Below are positions 1 to 5,481 of a stretch of 5,481 nt of DNA, one piece after another. A program made the position numbers and the translations under genes. Under the pieces are notes generated by a model. That model was not told the origin of the DNA, searched no databases, and saw nothing but the letters and a program-made list of their open reading frames with translations. The DNA comes from an uncultured Verrucomicrobiota bacterium (GTDB lineage: Bacteria > Verrucomicrobiota > Kiritimatiellia > RFP12 > UBA1067). The DNA lies in the NCBI GenBank assembly GCA_946615275.1, contig CAMOHV010000113.1, positions 1 through 5,481 of the forward strand. The letters are read 5' to 3'. Every line of letters begins with the position of its first letter. Positions within the stretch are counted from its first letter, which is position 1.

Positions 1-22
1 CCTTGGGTTTCTTGCTGCTCAT
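1..22 (-). CDS. 5' end of a divergent gene, product unknown (partial)
   Basis: Read leftward, an ATG at 22-20 opens a frame of seven codons, MSSKKPK, before the window ends. It is supported by a well-placed Shine-Dalgarno, GAAAGGA on the minus strand (35-29), 6 nt from the ATG, and by a perfect TATAAT about 33 nt upstream of the start. The visible residues are polar and lysine-rich. No hydrophobic stretch is seen yet, so nothing can be said about export or function. The gene is transcribed away from the rightward operon and shares its intergenic region, so it could be co-regulated or could be its regulator; that is only a possibility. The start is fairly well supported by the signals, but seven codons cannot prove a gene. 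Confidence 0.5.
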
Positions 23-28
23 CGCGTA

Positions 29-35
29 TCCTTTC
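29..35 (-). promoter_or_regulatory. Ribosome binding site of the divergent gene
   Basis: On the minus strand GAAAGGA lies 6 nt before the ATG at 22-20. This is ideal spacing and is the main reason to believe the short leftward frame at the window edge is real. Confidence 0.5.
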
Positions 36-54
36 GTTTGTTCTGGAAGACACG

Positions 55-84
55 ATTATACACGAAGTGCGCGGCCCAAGGCAA
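55..84 (-). promoter_or_regulatory. Putative sigma70-type promoter, leftward
   Basis: The minus strand carries a perfect -10 box, TATAAT (60-55). A weaker -35 candidate, TTGCCT (84-79), lies 18 nt upstream of it. Transcription would start near position 48 and give a leader of about 25 nt before the leftward ATG. The -35 match is only 4 of 6, and it overlaps the left arm of the dyad at 80-106, which could be an operator. Confidence 0.5.
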
Positions 85-106
85 CGCGCTTTCAGGCGCC
101 ATTGCC
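80..106. repeat. Imperfect inverted repeat between divergent promoters
   Basis: GGCAA-C-GCGC, a 6-nt loop (TTTCAG), then GCGC-CA-TTGCC form a dyad: a 5 bp outer and a 4 bp inner stem separated by a small asymmetric bulge. No T-run follows on either strand, so it is a poor intrinsic terminator. Its left arm overlaps the leftward -35 candidate, which is where a repressor site would fit. A further GGCAA half-copy lies at 145-149, ten bases before the rightward -35 box. The dyad is visible; the operator role is inference. Confidence 0.35.
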
Positions 107-158
107 CTATAGCGTGCAAAAGATGGGGAGGGGGGACAATTTTTGGCAAATAACCCTA

Positions 159-187
159 TTGACGCGGGAACTGGGTTATGGTATTAT
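159..187 (+). promoter_or_regulatory. Strong sigma70-type promoter for the rightward operon
   Basis: TTGACG (159-164) and TATTAT (182-187) each match the consensus at 5 of 6 positions and are separated by exactly 17 nt. The A/T-rich stretch just upstream (about 138-155) could act as an UP element. Transcription would start near 194, giving a leader of about 55 nt before the ATG at 250. No other comparable promoter is visible before the second gene, so this one probably serves both rightward genes. Confidence 0.7.
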
Positions 188-236
188 ACGTGTCATTCAA
201 AAGAAAGGAATCCGTCCCGCCTATGGGATGGTAGTG

Positions 237-242
237 AAGGAG
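237..242 (+). promoter_or_regulatory. Ribosome binding site of the 1136-residue protein
   Basis: AAGGAG ends 7 nt before the ATG at 250, close to ideal Shine-Dalgarno spacing. This selects 250 over the in-frame ATG at 256. An earlier GAAAGGA at 203-209 has no well-spaced start behind it. Confidence 0.75.
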
Positions 243-249
243 CGTGTAA

Positions 250-3200
250 ATGAGCATGACAAAACCTGCGGGCGCCTGCGCCCGCTTCGCGGCGGAAGCT
301 CTTAGGGGCGTCTGCCTTGTGGGGGGATTTCTGGCGGCCGGCGCCGCAACTGCTGCCGCGCCCGTGTGGATCGGAGGATCGGGGGCGTGGTCCGACGCGG
401 CGAACTGGCGCGACGGCCTGAAGCCCGCCGCCGGAGACACAGTCTACGTGTCCAACGCCGTCGCCGACGTCGCGATCGACATCGACGAGCCCGGCGTCTC
501 CATCGCCTCGATCCGCTTCGAGGGCCGGGGGCACGTGGAGCTCGTCGGCGAGGCGCTCACGCTCACCGGCGGATGGAGCTTCAAGGGCCACTCGTCCGGC
601 GGGGTCAACATGAAGGACTATGCCGCCAGCACCTTCCCGTGGCTCGCCTACGGCGCGAACGTCGATTGCCGCGTTCCGCTCGTGTTCGCGCCGTCCGGCG
701 CATACTCCGGCATCTGCACGGCCACGAACGTGATGCACTTCCACAAGGCCGTCACGATCCAGGGAAGCGGCAAGACCTTCTATCTCCACGCCGGTCTGCA
801 GCCCACTCCGGACGACATCGCGGCCGGGGTCCCGAACCAATCCATCACAGCGTCGATGTACTTCCACGACGTCGTGACGGGGCCGGGGAGCACCATCAAG
901 CCCGTCCAGCATCCCGCAGGACATGCGCACTTCATGAAGGCGGTGAAGGTGAAGAGCCTCAATGTGTCCGGGTGGACAAGCGCCAACTACTACCTCTATT
1001 CGACCGAAAACGAATTCGACGACGCCGAGGTGGACTACGGCAACATCGTGGTGCCGATGGTCCAGAACGCATATCCGGCCGGCGCCGTGATGCGCCTCGC
1101 CGGAACTTACACGGCGACGCACGGAATGTTCAACCTCGGGAACTTCGACACGACAATCGACCGTCTCGACGCATCCGCGACGGGCATCGAGAAATACGCC
1201 AATTCCAGCAATGGCGGGCGCATCGTCTCGGCGTCCACCGCCGACGGTAGCAGCGCGCAGCGCCATCCCGCCACGCTCACGATGAACGCCACGGCCGACG
1301 GCACCACCACGTTCATGGTCCAGGACTGCGTCTCGCTCGTGTGGAACCCCGCGGCGGACTACACGCTCACCTTCACGAACCGCACGAGCGGCACGAAAGG
1401 CTCGATCCGCGTGAAGCGCGGCAAGGTGCGCCTCACGGGCAATGCCGCGTTCCCCAACGTGAGGGAGGTGACGGTGGACGCCGGGGCGAAGTTCTCCATC
1501 GAGTCGTCCGCCGCGAAGCCGATTTCCGCCTCCGCCTACATCCATCTGGGGCAGGGGGCGAAGCTGTGCCTGGCGCAGGGCGTCTCGATCTCGGCCGGCC
1601 TGGTGTGCGCCGGCGGGACGTTCGTGGCGGACGGCACGTACAGCGGCGCGGGCGAGAACGCCGTCGACTGGATAGAGGGCGACGGCGAGATCGTCGTCTC
1701 CGGCTCCGGCGTATGCGCCTGGAAGAGCGCGGCGGACGGCACGTGGTCCGATTCCTCGAAATGGGTCGGCGGGCGCGTCCCCGACGGCACGGAGCGCGCC
1801 GTCTACGTCTGCAACGACTCCGCTGACGACTTCACCGTCTCCATCGCCTCCGCACTCGCCTCGTTTCCGACGAACTTCCACATACGCAACTTCGGCGGCG
1901 GACGCGCGATCCTCTCGTGCGCCGCGGACGTCACGTCCGGCTGCGCCGACGTCGCCGTGGGCGAAGGCGGCCTCGTCCGCGTGGAGAACGGCGCCACGTT
2001 CCTGCACTCCACCATCGAGCCTGCCGCCTTCAGCGCGCTTCAGTACGCGATTCGGGCATACAGCCCCGGCTGCGTGATCGACATCGCCCCCGGCGGGCGG
2101 TGGCTGAACGCCGGCGGCAGCACCGTCTTCACGAACTTCTACGGAACGTTCACCGTGCGCGGCTCCGCCGCCGCCCCCGCCCGTTTCGACATGCGCGGCG
2201 GCGAGTTCCTCTTCTGCAACCTCGATTCCGCGTGGCCGATCAACGTGTGTTCCAACGGCATCGTGGATCTGCGCGACGGTGACTTCCGCCTGCCCCACCA
2301 CGGCTACAACCACGATCCAGACATGATGATGCGCGGCGGTTCGCTATGCCTCTCGAACGTCGCCATGTCCACTGTCGGCGATTTCCCCACGCCCTTCGGC
2401 GGAAGCGTCACGTTCGGAACGGGCGAGACGGTGTTCGACGGCACGTCCACGTTCGAGCTCTACAAGGGCAACAGGATGCTCAGGCCGAACGCCCTCGGCC
2501 AGACCGCCCGTCTTGCCATGAAGGGGGATGCGACGTTTTCTTCTGCTCTCGACTACTCCGCATGGATGATCGGCGGCAGGCCCGGCGGCAAGGCAGTGTT
2601 CGACTACGAGGCAGGCGATTCGGGCTATGCGCGGGTCTTCTTCGTGGGCGACCTCGCCGGCGAGGCTGAGCTGAACGTGAAGTCCGGCCTGTTGCGCGTC
2701 CACAACTGCGGGCTTTCCGTCGCCGGCAACGCCGCTGTGAACAAGACGTCCGAGACGAACGTCACCGGTCGCGTCGTCGTGGAAGACGGGGCCGCCATGT
2801 ACGTGACCGGGTCCATGGACGACGGCTGGGAGGCCGACACGAAACTGCGCGGCACCGTCGTCGGAGCCGGGGCCGTTCCTCTTTCCGGGCATCCTCTTGT
2901 AGGGCGCATGGACGTCTTCGGCGTCGTCACGAACGGATATGGCAGCGTGGCGGTCGGGTTCGGCGCCGGCGACGGCACGTACGTCCAGCATGGCGGCGCG
3001 AGCGTGCTCATGCAGGACGCCGTGTGGGGGTTCCGCGCCATCGCGGCCGTCGGCATGTGGGGCGGCATCGGGCGGTTGATCGTGTCGAACGGGACTTTCG
3101 ACGTGAAGGGCGGGACGCTGTTCGTGGGCGGATGTCCGGCGGACGAGGTGACGGTCTACGCCAACAAGGCCCCCCATGCGCGGGTGCCCTGGAATCCGAA

Positions 3201-3660
3201 GAACCTCCCCGCGAACAACCACGACGCCCGGGGCACGGTGACGGTGGCGGGAGGCGCCTTCTCCGCTGCGGGCAATGTGCTCGTTGGAACGGACGGCGCG
3301 GGCGCGATCGAGATGGCCGGCAAGGAGGGCACGTTCACGGCTGGCGGCCTGGTCCTTTCCAACGCCACGTCCTCCGTCGTGCGCTTCATCGCGGGCGCGG
3401 ACGGCTTCTCGCCGGTGAACGTGACGGGCGCGCTCTCCGTGACGGACGGCGCGACGGTGGAGGTGGATCTCTCCGCCTACACTGGCGGCGCAAGCGTATT
3501 CCGCCTCTTCAACCTCGGTTCGTTCGTCGGCGACATCGCGGACGTCTCGCTCGTCGTGCGCGACGCGAACGGCATCTTCCGCAAGCCTTGCCGTCTGCGG
3601 AAGACGGCCGAGGCGGTCGACTTGGCGATCATCTCCGGCACGATGGTAATAGTCAGGTGA
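250..3660 (+). CDS. Large exported two-block beta-strand (autotransporter-passenger-like) protein
   Basis: This encodes a 1136-residue protein with a complete frame and a good Shine-Dalgarno. A signal peptide is visible: R12/R19, a hydrophobic core over about 20-33, and an Ala-rich cleavage region near 34-37. Block 1 (about 38-487) opens with W40-IGGSGAWSDAANW and closes with DGTY (461-464) and GDGEIVV (from about 477). Block 2 (about 488-1136) reopens with W491-KSAADGTWSDSSKW. The rest is beta-rich, with G/N turns and short repeats such as GRLIVSNGTFDV and GTVTVAGGAFSAAGNVLVG around residues 930-1075, as expected of a right-handed beta-solenoid like autotransporter-associated beta-strand repeat proteins. 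No enzymatic motif, C-terminal beta-barrel, LPXTG or PEP-CTERM anchor is seen; the chain ends in the hydrophobic tail AIISGTMVIVR. The mature part has 16 cysteines, many for such a fold. The likely role is a surface or secreted scaffold or adhesin; function is not established. It is followed directly by the glycosidase gene. Confidence 0.85.
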   Translation: MSMTKPAGACARFAAEALRGVCLVGGFLAAGAATAAAPVWIGGSGAWSDAANWRDGLKPAAGDTVYVSNAVADVAIDIDEPGVSIASIRFEGRGHVELVGEALTLTGGWSFKGHSSGGVNMKDYAASTFPWLAYGANVDCRVPLVFAPSGAYSGICTATNVMHFHKAVTIQGSGKTFYLHAGLQPTPDDIAAGVPNQSITASMYFHDVVTGPGSTIKPVQHPAGHAHFMKAVKVKSLNVSGWTSANYYLYSTENEFDDAEVDYGNIVVPMVQNAYPAGAVMRLAGTYTATHGMFNLGNFDTTIDRLDASATGIEKYANSSNGGRIVSASTADGSSAQRHPATLTMNATADGTTTFMVQDCVSLVWNPAADYTLTFTNRTSGTKGSIRVKRGKVRLTGNAAFPNVREVTVDAGAKFSIESSAAKPISASAYIHLGQGAKLCLAQGVSISAGLVCAGGTFVADGTYSGAGENAVDWIEGDGEIVVSGSGVCAWKSAADGTWSDSSKWVGGRVPDGTERAVYVCNDSADDFTVSIASALASFPTNFHIRNFGGGRAILSCAADVTSGCADVAVGEGGLVRVENGATFLHSTIEPAAFSALQYAIRAYSPGCVIDIAPGGRWLNAGGSTVFTNFYGTFTVRGSAAAPARFDMRGGEFLFCNLDSAWPINVCSNGIVDLRDGDFRLPHHGYNHDPDMMMRGGSLCLSNVAMSTVGDFPTPFGGSVTFGTGETVFDGTSTFELYKGNRMLRPNALGQTARLAMKGDATFSSALDYSAWMIGGRPGGKAVFDYEAGDSGYARVFFVGDLAGEAELNVKSGLLRVHNCGLSVAGNAAVNKTSETNVTGRVVVEDGAAMYVTGSMDDGWEADTKLRGTVVGAGAVPLSGHPLVGRMDVFGVVTNGYGSVAVGFGAGDGTYVQHGGASVLMQDAVWGFRAIAAVGMWGGIGRLIVSNGTFDVKGGTLFVGGCPADEVTVYANKAPHARVPWNPKNLPANNHDARGTVTVAGGAFSAAGNVLVGTDGAGAIEMAGKEGTFTAGGLVLSNATSSVVRFIAGADGFSPVNVTGALSVTDGATVEVDLSAYTGGASVFRLFNLGSFVGDIADVSLVVRDANGIFRKPCRLRKTAEAVDLAIISGTMVIVR

Positions 3661-3683
3661 CGAGGCGACAGGTTCATCATGCA
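3657..3683 (+). other. Gene junction with possible GTGA stop/start overlap
   Basis: The TGA of the first gene (3658-3660) is embedded in GTGA, and the GTG at 3657 is in frame with the glycosidase and open into it. Using this start adds nine residues (M/V-TRRQVHHA) ahead of M1 of the 3684 start and gives a more basic signal-peptide n-region. There is no terminator-like hairpin or promoter in the gap, which supports a single transcript. Whether translation is coupled through GTGA or starts at 3684 cannot be settled by eye. Confidence 0.4.
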
Positions 3684-5481
3684 ATGCGGCATATGAATCT
3701 TTGCCACATGGCGCTGCTCTGCGCCGCTCTGCCCGGATGCGCGCTCCACGCCGCCGCTGGCGCGGAGGGCGCGTGGACGCTTGAGGCGCCCTGCGCATGG
3801 GCGCGCGAGCCGTCCGCGATGAAGTTCGCCGCGCTGCCGGGCGGCGCTTTCGAGGTGCGCCACGCCGGCGGGCGGGACTGGTGCGTGAACGGATTCCCTC
3901 GCATCGAGGCCCGGCGCGGCGACGTGTTCGAGCTGACGTGCGATACAGACGCGGTCGACGACGTGCCCGAGCCGCAGCCCATCTCCCTGAGCGCGGTTCT
4001 GCGCGACGAGAAGGGCGCGGTGCTCGCTTGGGCCTGGGGCGGCGGATGCGCGAGGCCCGGGCGGCCGATAAAGACCGTGTTCATGGCGCCGGCCGGCACC
4101 GCCACGATCCAGCCGCGCGTGACCGGCGGCGGCGTGACCGGCGCGAGAGTGCGGAACGTGCGCGTCGTGCGGAAGGGGAACGCCCTGCCGAAGACGGCGC
4201 CGTCCGGGCCGTGCGCGTCCGCGAACGGCTCTCTGCGCGTCCGCATGGACGGCGCGGGCCTGGAGGTGCAGGATCTGCGCACGGGGCGCACGTGGAAGCC
4301 GGCCGCCGGCGCGCGGCTGCCGTCGGAGGTGCTGGAGCGGCGGCAGGACGCGGACGGCGCGGTGCGCGTCGATTTCATCGAGCCGGAGACGATGCGGCGG
4401 TGGAAGGCGGGCTGCCGCCTGGAGAAGGATCGCCCGGAAGTCGTGGTGACGCTGGAGGGCGAGGGGGATATGGCCTCGTCGTTCGCCTGGCCGTCCGCGT
4501 TCGCCTCGCGGAAGGGCGACTGGCTGATCGTGCCGATGAACGAGGGAATCGGCTACCCGGCGGACGACCCAGGCGACGTGCCCGGCCGTCTGATCGCATA
4601 CGGCGGGCACGGAATCTGCATGGCGTTCTTCGGCGTGCAGGACGACGCGACGGGAGCGGGGTGGATGGCCATCCTCGAGACGCCGGACGACGCGGCGATT
4701 GTGGCGCGGCGCGACGCGGATACGCGGCTGTGGACGCTCGGCCCGAGCTGGGACAGCCAGAAGAGGATGTTCGGCTACGCGCGGCGTGTGCGGTACGTCT
4801 TCTTCGACAAGGGCGGCTACGTGGCGATGTGCAAGCGCTACAGGGCGCATGCGAAGGAAATCGGGAAGTTCAAGCCGTTCAGCGAGAAGGTGAAGGAGCG
4901 TCCGCTCGTGGACCGTCTCCTCGGCGCGCCGAACGTGTGGTGCTGGGAGAAGGACAAGATCGCCGTCGCGAAGGAGCTGAAGAAGGCGGGAATCGACCGC
5001 TTCCTCTGGAGCGCGGGCGGCGACGCGGCGCAGATCAAGTACCTCGCCGGCCTGCCGGGCGTGCTCGTGAGCCGCTACGACGTGTACCAGGACGTCTACC
5101 GGCCAGAACAGCTCAAGAAGCTCGGCCGGAAGAGCGGCCCCAACACGGAGGCGTGGCCGAAGGACGTCGTCTGGAACAGCTCCGACTCCAACGACTGGCG
5201 GCATGCGTGGGGCGTGAAGGCGAAGGACGGCACGTGGACGTACTGCGCGATGATGTGCGACCGCGCGGCGCCCGCCTACGCGCGGCGCAACGTGGCGAAG
5301 GAGCTGAAGGAGAGGCCGTACAACACGCGGTTCATCGACACGACCGTGGCCGCGCCGTGGCAGACGTGCTGGAACCCGGCGCATCCGATGACGCGCTCCG
5401 ACAGCCGCCGCTGGAAGATGGAGCTACTGCGCATCCTCGGCGACGAGTTCGGGCTCGTGGTGGGCAGCGAGACGGGGCACG
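3684..5481 (+). CDS. Exported glycoside hydrolase, GH101/GH129-related (3' end outside window)
   Basis: This frame runs open for 599 codons to the window edge. The N-terminus looks like an export signal: hydrophobic core about 9-17, then either a lipobox-like L16-P-G-C19 or an Ala-rich signal peptidase I site near 23-25. Residues about 30-170 resemble a jelly-roll carbohydrate-binding domain, about 180-400 a beta-sandwich, and from NVWCWEKDK (417) a (beta/alpha)8 barrel. The barrel holds RFIDTTVAAPW (candidate nucleophile D552), AHPMTRSD (566-573) and VVGSETGH (candidate acid/base E596). The D-to-E spacing of 44 residues is close to that recalled for the GH129 alpha-N-acetylgalactosaminidase of Bifidobacterium (about 43). 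Known members of the superfamily release GalNAc or Gal-GalNAc from Ser/Thr-linked mucin glycans; the substrate here is inference. The start is uncertain: ATG 3684 and ATG 3693 are in frame, and GTG 3657 overlaps the upstream stop by 4 nt. None has a strong Shine-Dalgarno; AGGCGACAGG (3663-3672) is the best nearby. It is probably co-transcribed with the upstream gene. Confidence 0.8.
   Translation, partial: MRHMNLCHMALLCAALPGCALHAAAGAEGAWTLEAPCAWAREPSAMKFAALPGGAFEVRHAGGRDWCVNGFPRIEARRGDVFELTCDTDAVDDVPEPQPISLSAVLRDEKGAVLAWAWGGGCARPGRPIKTVFMAPAGTATIQPRVTGGGVTGARVRNVRVVRKGNALPKTAPSGPCASANGSLRVRMDGAGLEVQDLRTGRTWKPAAGARLPSEVLERRQDADGAVRVDFIEPETMRRWKAGCRLEKDRPEVVVTLEGEGDMASSFAWPSAFASRKGDWLIVPMNEGIGYPADDPGDVPGRLIAYGGHGICMAFFGVQDDATGAGWMAILETPDDAAIVARRDADTRLWTLGPSWDSQKRMFGYARRVRYVFFDKGGYVAMCKRYRAHAKEIGKFKPFSEKVKERPLVDRLLGAPNVWCWEKDKIAVAKELKKAGIDRFLWSAGGDAAQIKYLAGLPGVLVSRYDVYQDVYRPEQLKKLGRKSGPNTEAWPKDVVWNSSDSNDWRHAWGVKAKDGTWTYCAMMCDRAAPAYARRNVAKELKERPYNTRFIDTTVAAPWQTCWNPAHPMTRSDSRRWKMELLRILGDEFGLVVGSETGH

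Noticed and set aside
125..135. G-rich tract GGGGAGGGGGG as a G-quadruplex or ribosome binding site
   Set aside because: There are only two G runs, too few for a standard quadruplex, and no start codon lies at a proper distance downstream.
223..234. A three-codon leader peptide (MGW) with a stop just before AAGGAG
   Set aside because: It is too short to separate from chance, and its spacing of 13 nt from GAAAGGA is poor. No attenuator hairpins are seen.
3..305. A 100-codon rightward frame covering the intergenic region
   Set aside because: It spans both promoters, the dyad and the ribosome binding site. It has no Shine-Dalgarno at its start and overlaps the well-supported start at 250. A shorter start at 228 within it (25 codons) is also poorly spaced from GAAAGGA at 203-209.
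193..2313. A 706-codon open frame on the minus strand opposite the beta-strand protein
   Set aside because: It is rich in Arg, Ala, Val, Gly and His with no domain or export features, as expected when GC-rich codons are read on the antisense strand. It has no credible start signals, and the plus-strand frame has a promoter, Shine-Dalgarno, signal peptide and repeated domain motifs.
3679..3696. A five-codon frame (MQCGI) in the gene junction
   Set aside because: It is out of frame with the glycosidase, very short, and explained by chance near two in-frame ATGs.
2344..3798. A 484-codon open frame on the minus strand across the gene junction
   Set aside because: It is Arg/Ala/His-rich antisense translation of the first gene's 3' half and the start of the glycosidase. 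It has no recognisable motif and no convincing start signals.
3477..5384. A 635-codon open frame on the minus strand opposite the glycosidase
   Set aside because: It is Arg/His/Ala/Pro-rich low-complexity antisense translation, while the plus strand encodes family motifs in a continuous frame to the window edge.
1..5481. CRISPR arrays, tRNA or rRNA genes, insertion sequences, intrinsic terminators
   Set aside because: I looked for regular direct repeats, tRNA-like folds, transposase motifs and hairpins followed by T-runs, and saw none.

Overview
The window is dense, high-GC coding DNA, except for the first ~250 bases, which are clearly less GC-rich. It looks like part of a chromosome from an uncultured bacterium of the PVC group. 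A Kiritimatiellae/Lentisphaerae/Verrucomicrobia-type gut or anoxic-habitat organism is the best guess. The basis is a large secreted, W/G-rich beta-strand protein with modules opening 'W..G.G.WSD..NW..G', next to a secreted glycosidase of the GH101/GH129-related superfamily. The taxonomic call is inference from protein style; there is no marker gene here.

Layout. Positions 1-22 hold the first seven codons of a leftward gene (MSSKKPK...), with its own Shine-Dalgarno and a perfect TATAAT box. Positions 23-249 are a divergent regulatory region. It holds a leftward promoter, an imperfect hairpin or dyad (80-106), a strong sigma70-type rightward promoter (TTGACG, 17 nt, TATTAT) and a good ribosome binding site. 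Positions 250-3660 encode a 1136-residue exported, repetitive beta-strand protein built from two blocks. At 3684 (or 3657, overlapping the previous stop as GTGA) a second rightward gene begins and runs off the right edge. It encodes an exported enzyme whose motifs match the GH129-type branch of endo-alpha-N-acetylgalactosaminidase-like hydrolases.

How they may work together. The two rightward genes are adjacent with no terminator between them, so they probably share the promoter at 159-187. Both products carry export signals. A simple model is a surface or secreted beta-solenoid scaffold/adhesin made with an O-glycan-attacking glycosidase, for example against mucin-type glycoproteins. The co-transcription rests on spacing, and the substrate is inferred from the family only. 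The long open frames on the minus strand opposite both genes are composition artefacts of GC-rich coding DNA and are not annotated.
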